Source: Bipolaris cookei
Taxonomy: Eukaryota > Ascomycota > Dothideomycetes > Pleosporales > Pleosporaceae
Assembly: GCA_002286855.1 (NCBI GenBank)
Contig: NRSV01000009.1
Span: 126,984 to 190,983 of the forward strand
DNA length: 64,000 nucleotides
Direction of reading: 5' to 3'
The translations under genes were made by a program, and so were the position numbers. Below, one piece after another: positions 11,412 to 21,299 of this stretch. Numbering within the stretch: the stretch's first letter is position 1; every line of letters begins with the position of its first letter. The notes beneath the pieces were generated by a model. The model made no database searches and was not told where the DNA came from. It worked only from the letters and a program-made list of their open reading frames with translations.

Positions 11412-12869
11412 ATGGTCACCCAACGCAGGTACTCAGTTACAGGCCAGACACCACCCGACGACGCCGAAGCCATGAAGGCGCGCTCTCCCAAGCTCCAGTC
11501 TCTCGATACCAGCGTTCAAACCCCGCCCTGTGGATACTGTGACGCCGTGGCCGAATTGAGCGCCAGCAGCGATGACGGCGCACCCGAGCAGCGGAGAGGG
11601 AGGAAGATGGGCCCCAACGGCACCATCGTACGCACATCGAGCAAACGATCCGCTACTCAGCTGCCTTCGCCTAGCTCGCCCTCACAGCAGCTGCCACAAA
11701 AGATTCCGCGGTACCGACTGTGTCATGACGAGCACGCCGACGTTGACATGGACTCGGACACGGACTCGGGTTCGGATGGCACGGACGGACTGGGCGATGG
11801 GAGCGAGCTCGATGACGACCATGGTCTGGAAAGCCGGGCAACGTCTGTCCCCTCAACGCCCGACCATTCACTTGGGTACAGTGCGCTGGGTTTGCCCGAG
11901 GCCACGCGCCTCGAAGGGCTGCGGCTGTATGCGGAAGAGAGACCAGATGACGAGCACATGGAAGACTATGCACTTTCGCCCCCGCATTCGAGAAACAACA
12001 GCGTCAACCGCACTCAGTTTGATGGCGCAAGCGTACTGCAGGCAGATTGGGCGGCACATGTTGCGCTGCACATGGACAAGTCGCAAACAGTTCATATTGA
12101 GAACATCGAAAACATCGAACCTGCCGAAAACATCGAACCCACCGAAAACATCGAACCCACCGAAAACATCCAAACAACCCCGACCGATATCGAGCAACCG
12201 CTACCCATCGACACCACGCACGATCCTCTGACATTCATCACCCTGCCTCCCGAAATCCGACACCAAATCTACCGCTGCTGCGAAAACCTCGTTGTCGATA
12301 AACCGCTCGTATACTGCATTTCGACGTTCAATGGCGAGATGCAACACCCGCTCGCATCTGTGTCGCGGCTGGTGCGCTCGGAAGCGCTGGCGATATTCTA
12401 CAGCTACAATCTATGGGTTATCAAGGTGGAATTTAGGATGATGTATGAAGCCTTCCGGGACTGGATCATTCGACTAGGAGAGGGCGCTGGGCTTCTGCGT
12501 CTCATCGCCTTGTCTGTGCGGGGATCACTGTTCAAGCCAAAGAAGAGCCATGGGCAGAGCGTGCTGATTCACGGGCATTTGGTACAACTTGCACCGGGGA
12601 TTATTGGGCCTGCGGCGGGATCACGAGAGGAGCTGTATTGTCCGCCTGATGGCGATGCAAGTTTTAAGATTGATCTTAGTGAGAAGCATGCGGGTGGGAT
12701 GGTACAACTTGTACGGAATGATGGTACGAGTGAGGCGGGGGAGAAGGCGCGGGTGTATCTCAGCAAAATGGTCGAAGGACTTTGGGAGAAGAGGAGGGCG
12801 GGCACGTTAAATGGACAGGACTGGATCACCATGGTGGACAGTTTTCTGTCGTTTATTGGGGGTTGGTGA
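11412..12869 (+). CDS. 2EXR/F-box-like domain protein with acidic linker
   Basis: A single uninterrupted frame of 485 aa from the first in-frame ATG. Residues 1-230 are low-complexity: S/P-rich, then an acidic D/S/G run (about 110-140). Next comes a short tandem repeat built on ENIEP(A/T) (about residues 230-255). The folded part starts near residue 275 with PLTFITLPPEIRHQIYRCC, which resembles the opening helix of fungal 2EXR/F-box-like domains, followed by a Leu/Val-rich region with SVSRLVRSEALAIFYSYN, a string typical of this family (a strand with FYS ends). Such proteins are very numerous in Pezizomycotina and their roles are mostly unknown; substrate adaptor function is only a possibility. 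No paralog lies nearby. Confidence 0.75.
   Translation: MVTQRRYSVTGQTPPDDAEAMKARSPKLQSLDTSVQTPPCGYCDAVAELSASSDDGAPEQRRGRKMGPNGTIVRTSSKRSATQLPSPSSPSQQLPQKIPRYRLCHDEHADVDMDSDTDSGSDGTDGLGDGSELDDDHGLESRATSVPSTPDHSLGYSALGLPEATRLEGLRLYAEERPDDEHMEDYALSPPHSRNNSVNRTQFDGASVLQADWAAHVALHMDKSQTVHIENIENIEPAENIEPTENIEPTENIQTTPTDIEQPLPIDTTHDPLTFITLPPEIRHQIYRCCENLVVDKPLVYCISTFNGEMQHPLASVSRLVRSEALAIFYSYNLWVIKVEFRMMYEAFRDWIIRLGEGAGLLRLIALSVRGSLFKPKKSHGQSVLIHGHLVQLAPGIIGPAAGSREELYCPPDGDASFKIDLSEKHAGGMVQLVRNDGTSEAGEKARVYLSKMVEGLWEKRRAGTLNGQDWITMVDSFLSFIGGW
12101..12171 (+). repeat. 18-nt tandem repeat coding ENIEPT
   Basis: Imperfect in-frame copies of an 18-base unit (AACATCGAACCCACCGAA type) encode IENIEN-IEPAEN-IEPTEN-IEPTEN. 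Copies differ at single bases, suggesting recent slippage expansion within the linker of the surrounding gene. Confidence 0.8.
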
Positions 12870-13698
12870 CGAGTTTGCAGGTCTTTGGGTTGATCTCATG
12901 TTTGACGTTCTCTCTGACGAGGACGTGGAAGGGAAGAAGAAAAAGAAAACAGGTGTATTTGGAGGGACTGGACGTTAATTTTGGGCAATCTTTTTTGTTC
13001 TTTTTTTGGGGTTCAATCATCTCGGAGTATAATGTTAATGATTGCGGGTGGGAGAAATATGGGTAAGTACATGACCAGCGGAGCATTTTTTGTGTTTTTG
13101 TTAACCTCACGGGAGATGCATGTTTGTTTGGTTTGTCTTTGCTTCACCTTTCTTTACATATTCCTGCCTTTTTTTCGAGTTGCAGTATAGTTCAAAGTTC
13201 GCGATAATATATATACCCCCCTTTTTTTTCTCGCGCATAGTTTTGAATTACCTACTTTGCCAGTATACCGTATTCGGCCTAAATTTTGACTAGATAATGT
13301 GGCCCAATGAGAAAGACGTGTATACGAACGTATTAGTAGTAGGCTATTAGCGAATGAAGCCGATTAAAGGGGAAGGCGCCCCTCTCGGAAGACGGAAGGC
13401 GGGAGGACGGGATGTGGTTTGATTTGAACAGGAAACAGGCCATTGTGCGAGTGGAGCATTCCGGGGTTCCGGGCTTTGGCCTCATCCGTACAATTCTCAC
13501 TCTCGCTCACATTCTGTATGATCGGGGTGGGTACGTGCACGTTTGCATACAACACGTATGCCCCCCCCTCCCATTTGGACAATTGCTAATTGCTAGAAAG
13601 CCAAAAGCGGAATGCGACATTTACTCTCTTGTACATTGTGATCTCTTTCTTCTTCTTTTTCTAATTGTTTCCTTCCGGGCAAACGCGCGCGCGCAACA
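12870..13698. other. Intergenic: promoter of ERG2
   Basis: No gene. T-rich terminator-like runs follow the stop at 12869. A TATACGA (13321-13327) is the reverse complement of TCGTATA, the yeast Upc2/Ecm22 sterol element, about 370 bases before the ERG2 start. A pyrimidine tract at 13643-13675 precedes the ATG. Confidence 0.45.
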
Positions 13699-14575
13699 AT
13701 GCACCCCCTACTCACCCTCGCCCTCCTCCTCGGCGCCTTAACTACCCTCTTCTACACCCTAGACTCGCACCTCGACTCCTTCTACATCTTCACGCCCGCC
13801 TCGCTACACGCCCTCAGTCTCTCTGCTATCGAGCGCCACGGCAACGACACCGCCGCTGTCGTATCGTACATTGTCGACTCGCTATCTGCATCGCACTCGC
13901 AGCATATCAATCTCGATGAGGAATGGGTGTTTAACAATGCAGGGGGTGCGATGGGAGCCATGTATATTATACATGCAAGTGTGACGGAGTATCTGATTGT
14001 TTTTGGGACGCCTGTGGGCACCGAGGGGCATACGGGACGGCATACTGCGGATGATTATTTTCATATCCTCAAGGGGGAGCAGGTGGCATATGCGCCGGGT
14101 AAGGGGGTTTATGAGGCGGAGAGGTGAGTTAGTTTCCTGTTATTGTTGTTGTTGATGGGGTTTTTTTTGAAGTGTTGTTAGTATGAATGGTTTTGCTGAC
14201 TGAAATGATTGGGAATAGGTATCCCCAGGGTAGCGTGCATCATTTGCGCCGAGGAGAGGTGAAGCAGTACAAGATGGATGGAGAGTGCTTTGCGCTCGAG
14301 TATGCGAGGGGATGGATTCCGCCCATGTTGGGATTTGGATATGCTGACAGTAAGTTTTTTTCCCTCGCCAACTCGGTCTTTCTTTCTCTCCTTTCGCCCT
14401 TATTTCCAAAGACTGGGCCAAGGAGAAATAAACTTTTTTTTTGAGAAAGTTGTGGCTGACTTTTTGGTTTCTGTTGATAGCTTTTACGAGTACCTTGGAT
14501 TTCCCTACCTTGTGGCGCACGACGGTAATTACGGGACGTGAGATGATCGCTAATTTGCTCAAGGGGAAATTGTAG
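13699..14575 (+). CDS. ERG2: Sterol C-8 isomerase (delta8-delta7)
   Basis: Three exons (13699-14123, 14219-14349, 14481-14575) encode 216 aa, the normal ERG2 length. The enzyme moves the sterol double bond from C8 to C7 in the ER, late in ergosterol synthesis, and is related to the mammalian sigma-1 receptor. The N-terminus MHPLLTLALLLGALTTLFYT is a single membrane anchor. Signature strings are EEWVFNNAGGAMGAMYIIHA, GTEGHTGRHTADDYF, SVHHLRRGEVKQYKM and ALEYARGWIPPMLGFGYAD. After the last splice comes TFTSTLDFPTLWRTTVITGR, ending in NLLKGKL. Both splice sites fall inside conserved strings and rejoin them exactly. Target of morpholine-class antifungals by family knowledge. Confidence 0.97.
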
Positions 14576-16306
14576 CAAGGTTTGTGTCTCGGCTACCAAG
14601 GCAGGGGGTGAGAGCGAGGACTTGGTTGTAAGAGTAAATAGATGTTTGGGTGGAAGAAAAGACATGCAGTGCGCGTGCGTATAAAACACAAGCAAATGAG
14701 CCTGTGTAAACCCCAGATTCTGTATATTCGTTTATCTCAATCTACATGTCGTAGTAACCAGGGGAAAAGGACGCAATATTCAATATATTGGAGTGATTCT
14801 ATTTAAACTTTGAGCAGCAAGCCGATTACCAGATGCGTCAGAAACAAGCTTTCTCCATGCTGCAGGCTCGCGCGATTTTAACTTTCGCCGCACAACGTTT
14901 GTTTGAGCGAGCAACAAAAGGAAGCGCATCATGGAGAACGCATCAGGGCTGTCGACCTGGGCCTAGATTTGGTATAATTTGGTATAATTTGGTATAAGCG
15001 AGTGAGAATGATAGCGGGGTCTGCGGATGGCTAAAGTTAAAGCGTCTGTGCCAGAGGCCATCCGCAGCATCCGACTCTGGCGGTTGTGGGATGAATCGGG
15101 ATGTTACTATAATAGGGTGCAGGGAGCTAGGAGCAGCAGAGGGAACAGAGGCAGCCACATGCGCGGCTGGACGGCTGGATGGTTGGACAGGTGGACGGCA
15201 CTAGTGGGTATGGTGAAGCAGCGCGTACTCGGACGAAGGACTGGAGCAAGGCACTGCAGGGTTTGTATGTCCGGGGTCTTGGATATACGGGTAGTAGAGT
15301 ATGTAGATAGGTGGAAGAAGAAGATCAAGGCGATGATATCAAGTAGTCATGACGATGAGAGTACTTAGCAGAAGCAGGTGGATGGTGGCTGGTGGCTGGT
15401 GGCTAGAGCAGAAAGTGCAAAGCGCAGCGTGGAAAGTGGGGGGCAACTGCAGTCGGAAGGAGTGAGAGGTGCATGAGCAGGAACAGGGCTGGGCAATAAA
15501 ATCAAGCCTTTTCCCCCGGCTTGGGAAACACAACCAAGGCAGCGAGCGCACCATGACGATGGGGGGAGGCAGGCTGGAAACAAGACAAGACGAGAGAAAA
15601 AAACTCTACTACACACATGCTCGCAATACCCACGCCGGAGCAGGCATGGAGCTCATAGTATCAAGCTGGCTGGCTGCGCGCCATCACGACGATGCTGCCG
15701 GTGGATCATGGCAGATGGCGCGTCAGATTGGCGGCTCTGCAGATCCGAGGCATGGCCAAGGCGAGCGTGTCCCAGTGCGGTCCACCATGTCGCCCAGAGC
15801 TGACGCGGATTTTTCTTCTCTTCCCCAGCACAACGCGCAACACCACTACCCGGGGCCCACTTGGCCGGCGTCTCGCACTGGGCTCCCTCGTCCGCTGCTG
15901 TTTCGGCCGGCGTCAAAGAGGGCGCGTCGTGATGTCATGCTTGTCAAAGGCGGTACACATTGGCTTTGGGCCCGGCGTCGCGGCTGGTTCCAGTTTGGGG
16001 GTGACGCATGTCAAGTGCAATCAATTGCCTTCACAGCCCTCTGCACTGCTTACATACATCGAAACATAGTGCCTCTTGCTCTGATAAGCCTGTTCATCCG
16101 CCCCCGGCCTCCCGCCTGCCTGTCCGCTTCTGTCTTGCATGTCTCCTGCCTCCTTCTTCCCGCCCGCAGTTTAACCTCGACACCTTAACCCTTTTGTTGT
16201 CGTCTCCCCTGCTGCTGTCTTTCGTTTTTTGCGCGCTTGTCCCTTCGTCTACGACCACCGCCCACTCGTTGGCAGCCATTGAGGCCTTTGGTCCCACGCT
16301 GTGACC
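14576..16306. other. Intergenic, 1.7 kb, ERG2 to GH79
   Basis: No supportable gene. A minus-strand frame over 14240-14695 and a plus frame over 15469-16188 lack motifs and are probably chance. Two small tandem repeats occur (listed separately for 14968). The final 250 bases are C/T-rich with TTGTTG-type stretches, a likely leader of the GH79 gene. Confidence 0.5.
14968..14997 (+). repeat. Three 10-bp copies of TTTGGTATAA
   Basis: Three consecutive copies of a 10-base unit, the first and third starting after GA and ending in GCG. Short, no known role. Confidence 0.7.
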
Positions 16307-18088
16307 ATGTTTTCCCCGTTATCCACAGCCACCACCCTCGCAGTGGCCATCCTCTCGCTCCCCGCCGCCAGAGCCCAGTCCATATCCATATCGCCAAACA
16401 CAAAGGCCCCCAGAGATGCCTCTGACTACCTCGACCCATCCTTTGCCGGCTTTGGCATCGAGCCCTCCAACCTGTTTTCCTTTACTGGCAGCGACCAGAT
16501 TAACCAGTTTTCCATCAAACTCCTACAGAACCTCGCAGACTATTCCGGTGCTCCCCCTCACATCCGCCTCGGAGGAAACACGCAGGATTACATGCTTTTC
16601 AATGCAAGCTACCAAGGCTTCGCATGGAACACCAACAAGAACTCACAAGCACAGGGCACCAAGGCTGCTGACTCGATGATTATTGGTCCCAACTACTTCA
16701 CTGCCCTGGACCGGTTCCCCAAGGATACCCCCGTCACCTTCGGCCTCAACATGGCCTACATGGAGAGCGACTGGGAGACCCGCATCACCGACATGGCAAA
16801 GGCCGTCATTGATGGCCTGAAAAATGTCAAGTTGTATTCGTTCGAAGTTGGCAATGAGCCCGACCTGTGGCTGCAGAACATGTTCCGCACTGGCGAATGG
16901 AGCGGAAGCACATACACAACCCAATGGCTCGACCGCTGTGAAGTTGTCTACCAGCGCGTGCTCAAGAATGCTAACCTTCCCTCGTCCTTTTTCGAGGCTC
17001 CTGCCACTGCCTCTACAATCGGCACTACCTTTGAGATTGCCCAGCTGGTTGACGACGGCATCATGAAAGGCAAGAACGGAGACAACTTCCTCGCTACCTG
17101 GAACCAGCACGACTACTACTATTGTATGTCAACATGTCCCCCATCTAGCCATCAGCCATATTAATAGTTTGCAGTCATTGGAGTTACAACCACCCCTCTT
17201 ACCCTTAATGAACTAATGGATCTCGACACCACTAATGTCCAGTTCAAGTACTGGGAGAAACAAGTCGGGATCGCCTTGAAAACCGGCCTCCCCTATGTCC
17301 TGCGTGAAATGAGCTCCGTAGGCCCTATTGGTATGCCCTTTGTCAGCGATGTTTTTGGCGCTGCCCTCTGGACCATGAACTTTTTCCTCTATGCCGCTTC
17401 CATCGGCATCTCGTCTGTACAAATGCATATGACCGACAACTCAAACGCCAGTGCTTGGCAACCTATTCCCATGTATGGCCACGACACTAGCTTTGTCCGC
17501 CCTCAATACTACGCCCACGCTGCCATTGCCCAAATCATTGGTAACGGCAACGGAACTACCCAAGTCAAATCCGAAAGCACAAGCGATGTTGGTGCTGGCT
17601 ACGATGGTCGCATCCGCGTTTACAGCGCCTACGCAAATGACAAGCTGCAGTCTGTCACCATGATTAACGCCAAGCAAGTCAATGCTTCCACTTCGACTAA
17701 GGGCAGCTTTACATTCCACCTCAACCTTGGCTCTGAAAACGCAAACAAGGAAATCTTCATTTCTTATCTGACCGCCCCAGGCGCCGACTCCCAAACTAAT
17801 GTTACTTGGAATGGCCTCAAGTACGATGACATTACCGGCGAATCTTCTGTCGTCGACGGTACCGTTGTTGTTACTACCGCTGACGGCTCCGGCAAAATTA
17901 CCGTCCCTGTCCGGGATAGTGAGGCTGTCGTTGCCAACATTGGTGCTCAACTAGGCGTCAATGCTGTAATCAAGCCAGATGGCACACAGTCCAAGAAGAG
18001 CAGTGCTGCTTCGAGGTCTGTCAGCAGCGCTGGTTTCGCTGCTGTCACCGGTATGGTGGCTGTGTTGGTCGGTTTGACGATGGTGTAA
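16307..18088 (+). CDS. GPI-anchored GH79 family glycoside hydrolase
   Basis: Two exons (16307-17123 and 17175-18088) encode 576 aa. A signal peptide covers about residues 1-23 (ending AARA). The catalytic barrel shows HIRLGGNTQDYML, then LYSFEVGNEPDLW with the probable acid/base Glu184 in NEP, and GLPYVLREMSSVG with the probable nucleophile Glu317. A beta-rich domain follows. The C-terminus has a Ser-rich stretch (SSAASRSVSSAG) and a hydrophobic tail, as in GPI-anchored wall proteins. Family knowledge suggests beta-glucuronidase or related activity on arabinogalactan-type or other glycans at the cell surface; the exact substrate is not readable. Several N-x-S/T sites are present. Confidence 0.88.
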
Positions 18089-19930
18089 TGAGAGGTGTGG
18101 GCTAGTTGGTCTAGCCGTGTACGACTTTTTCCTTGACTATCTGTCTCTGCTTTTTTTCCCTCCGTCTCTCCTTTTTTTTCCCTCCGTCTCTCTGCATCCA
18201 TTTTCTTATCTCTCTCTCATCACAAGACTTGCATCATGGACCTTGCATATGCATTATGACTGGCGTTTTTTTTTCGTTTTGGGTCTCCTGGGGATATTTC
18301 TATTGGCATTGTTGTTTAAACAAAAAGACAACTTGGATTAATAGGTTAACAATGGGAAAGGGCGTAGTAATAAGGCATCTAGAGTTGTATGTACGTGGAT
18401 ATAGAGTACGTTGACATGCACGTGTGGGGCTTGTTAGGTGTACGTACCCATATGGCAGATGTGTGACAGTGTCAACTGAATGTGTACTTGTACATGAGAC
18501 TTTTGTCTCTTGGAGGTGATTGCAATACATCCATCTAAAGTTCATTGTTCATGTTTAGTTGATGTGAATGCCATCCCAGAAGCCAAAACTCACACACAAT
18601 CCACGAAGATGTTACGAGTGTGTTCGCTGTGCTAGACATGATATCACAAGACTTATTGTTCCCAGTTCATTACGTAGCCTATTCACTCTAGTATTGAACT
18701 TATTTCCAAATTCAGGTTTCTAACAGATGACAACGCACCGAGCCACAGGGTATGCCGTTAGGATGGTCGGGCGTGTAGCAACGCCCGAAGATTCCTTGCC
18801 CAGAATTGGGAGAGGCGCATGTATGGAGGTTTGTTAGGAATGGGTGGGAGTATAGGGATGGTAGAGGAGGAGGGCGCGGAATGTGTGAATATACCTACGT
18901 CTACAAAAGAAACAGCTGCAAAGGCTAGCACGCTGAAACTAAGGAATAGCTTCATAAATTTGATTATGCCACATTCATAATGTAGACCATCATTTTTGCA
19001 GGAAGATATAATTGAAGTCTCGTAATGCTACATACCACTATACCCTTGAGGTAACATATATATATATATATATTCAGCACCCAGAGCTACATAGGATAGA
19101 AGCGGCAGCAATATGTAGATATGTGTTACTATATCGTACGATGGAGCGTAACGGATGATGATCGGATATACTATGTGCTTTACTATATACGTACGTACTA
19201 CAAATGACCTTACGCTGATAGCCGGTAAACGATACCGGAGAGGGATATGGCTTTGGCTTTATATCATTCTAGCTACTCTGACATTTCACTATGCCTTGTC
19301 TATCTGCTCTTTCTTCTCTTTGATACAAGGAAAAGTCCTTCCTTCGTCTACTCTTTATTGATACCTCTTCACGTGATTTATTGCTAGTTAAAGAGTGATA
19401 TTCCCACAATAACATCCTAGCATCAATGGAATGAACAGTAGCAGACCATACAAGCGGGGTAAACCACTGGCGATCAGCAACGGCTATCGGATCGCATAGT
19501 AGGTCTTGGCAACTCTGCTACTCGATCCCATCGCACGATAACCAGCCACTACTTCACCACTAGACGTGAAACACATCAAGACCTGTTAATCCCAAATTGG
19601 CAATTTTCCAAAACATCCATGTTCTCGTCAAAAACCCAGCAAATGAGTCAGGTCTGACGTAACCCACTCCCCACGCTCGGCGCCTTCACAATGACATCAT
19701 AGCATCAGCAAAACAATTCCCCAGCTCCACCCACACTCACGCGCGATCAAACGCTCTCTGTGCCGATGATCCGAAGTCTCAGTATAGAGTGAAAGTTGAT
19801 GACGAATGATGCGTAGCTTGTTTTGATAGCAGATGACAAGGCCATGAGCTGCACTGTTATCTGGAGCGTTGGCACCGCTACTTTGACACTTTTGTTTTTC
19901 GCCGCGTGAGGTTTTCCCATTGTCAGCACC
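18089..19930. other. Intergenic, 1.8 kb, AT-rich
   Basis: After the GH79 stop come TTTTTCCCTCCGTCTCTCC-like duplicated pyrimidine runs (18150-18200). An (AT)n microsatellite sits at 19056-19073. A minus-strand 65-codon frame (18955 to 18758) opens with a signal-peptide-like hydrophobic stretch; see findings. Nothing else is supportable. Confidence 0.5.
19056..19073. repeat. (AT)n microsatellite
   Basis: Uninterrupted alternating A/T run in intergenic DNA. Confidence 0.9.
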
Positions 19931-21299
19931 ATGAGGTTTCGCGATAGAAAGCACCACCAATACAAGGATGATGATGACGAGAAGCCGCCGGAGCATGTAG
20001 GCCTCCGTGATCGACTTGCTCACTTCACATGGTGTGTTTGACGCAGAAAAGAAAAGGCGCTTCAGAATACAAGCTAACAAGACAATAGGCCATGGTTCGC
20101 GTGCACCATGTCTACAGGATCCCTTGCTGTGGTACTAGGAAATACACCGAACACATTTACCGGGTTACAAACAATCGGCAAAGTTGTCTTTATCCTCGAT
20201 CTGGTCCTCTTCGTCCTTTTCAGCCTATCCATGCTCACCCGTTTTCTACTCGTTCCTCGGAAACTCCCCGGGTCCCTCCATCATCCGGTCGAAGGTCTCT
20301 TCTTCGGCACGTACTGGGTGTCCCTCGCGCTGATCCTGAATTGCACGTACATCTACGGTGGCTCGGCGACTGGACCGTGGCTGACTAAGGGACTCGAAGT
20401 TACGTACTGGATGTACTGTGCTGCAGCGTTTCTTGTCGGGCTTTTACAGTATTCCATGTTTTTCCGTCTCGAGCGGCTTAATGTTGCTGATGCTGTCCCT
20501 GCCTGGATCTTTCCTATTTACCCTCTGCTTGTAGTGGGAACGCTGGCTGGGACTATATTGCCAGGACAGCCCCCGGGCGCGAGCTGGAAGATTTTCGTAG
20601 GCGCCATCATGTTTAAGGGGCTTGCGTGGTTGGTTTCATTCTTGCTGTATGGTCTTTATATGCAACGTCTTATGACGCATGCTTTGCCATCTCCATCTAC
20701 TAGGCCGGGCATGTTTGTTTCTGTTGGCCCAGCAGGTAAGTCTCTACTCTCCTTGAAGATAGTTCACCGTCCTCGTGCTAACATCTGTAGGCTACACTGC
20801 TGCCGGACTCCTTTCGCTCGCGAATCAAGCACCAAATCAAGTCCCAGCAAACTATTTGACAACTATTTCTGTTCCTGACGGCGAAATTCTGCGCATAATC
20901 GGAATTGTCGCTGGTCTTTTCATTATACTGTTCGCCTACTGGTTCTTCCTCGTTACCACCATCGCCGTCATAGTAGGAGCTCGCAAAATGTCTTTCACGC
21001 TCAACTGGTGGGCTTTTATTTTTCCAAATGCCGGACTCACGCTCGCGACGATACAAGCAGGGAAGGTGCTAAGAAGTGAAGCTATTAATGGTGTGGCGAG
21101 CGCACTGACTCTATTGCTTGTGATCATGTGGCTCATCACAGCCGTATTCTGTGTTCGCGCACTGTTCCTCGGACAGATCATGTGGCCCGGGAAGGACGAG
21201 GATAAAACTATGGCTGATGTTCCTTGGGGCTGGAAGGGTAATAAGGGGGATGCTGGAGCTAGCAAGGTTAGGCCAGCTAGACTTGATGATGATGTCTAG
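19931..21299 (+). CDS. TDT-family malate/C4-dicarboxylate transporter
   Basis: Three exons (19931-20031, 20089-20735, 20791-21299) encode 418 aa. The short first exon is easily missed: it begins MRFRDRKHHQYKDDDD and ends RDRLAHFTW, which splices to PWFACTMSTGSLAVVLG, giving the conserved HFTWxWF..CTMSTG opening of the TDT (Mae1/SLAC1/TehA/Ssu1) family. The intron has a CTAAC branch site 8-15 bases before its AG. About ten hydrophobic helices follow. The string MFVSVGPAG-YTAAGLL across the last splice is closer to Mae1-type malate permeases than to Ssu1 sulfite pumps. Likely a plasma-membrane carboxylate transporter; the substrate is inferred. Confidence 0.88.

Noticed and set aside
10849..11475. 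Plus-strand frame of 208 codons before the 2EXR-like gene
   Set aside because: Reads through a CT-rich leader and a TTC repeat (poly-Leu run); no conserved content.
15469..16188. Plus-strand frame of 239 codons upstream of GH79
   Set aside because: Its codons have no family likeness and it ends in the GH79 leader; probably chance in GC-rich DNA.
19697..20080. Minus-strand frame of 127 codons over the TDT first exon
   Set aside because: Antisense to a well-supported exon and intron.
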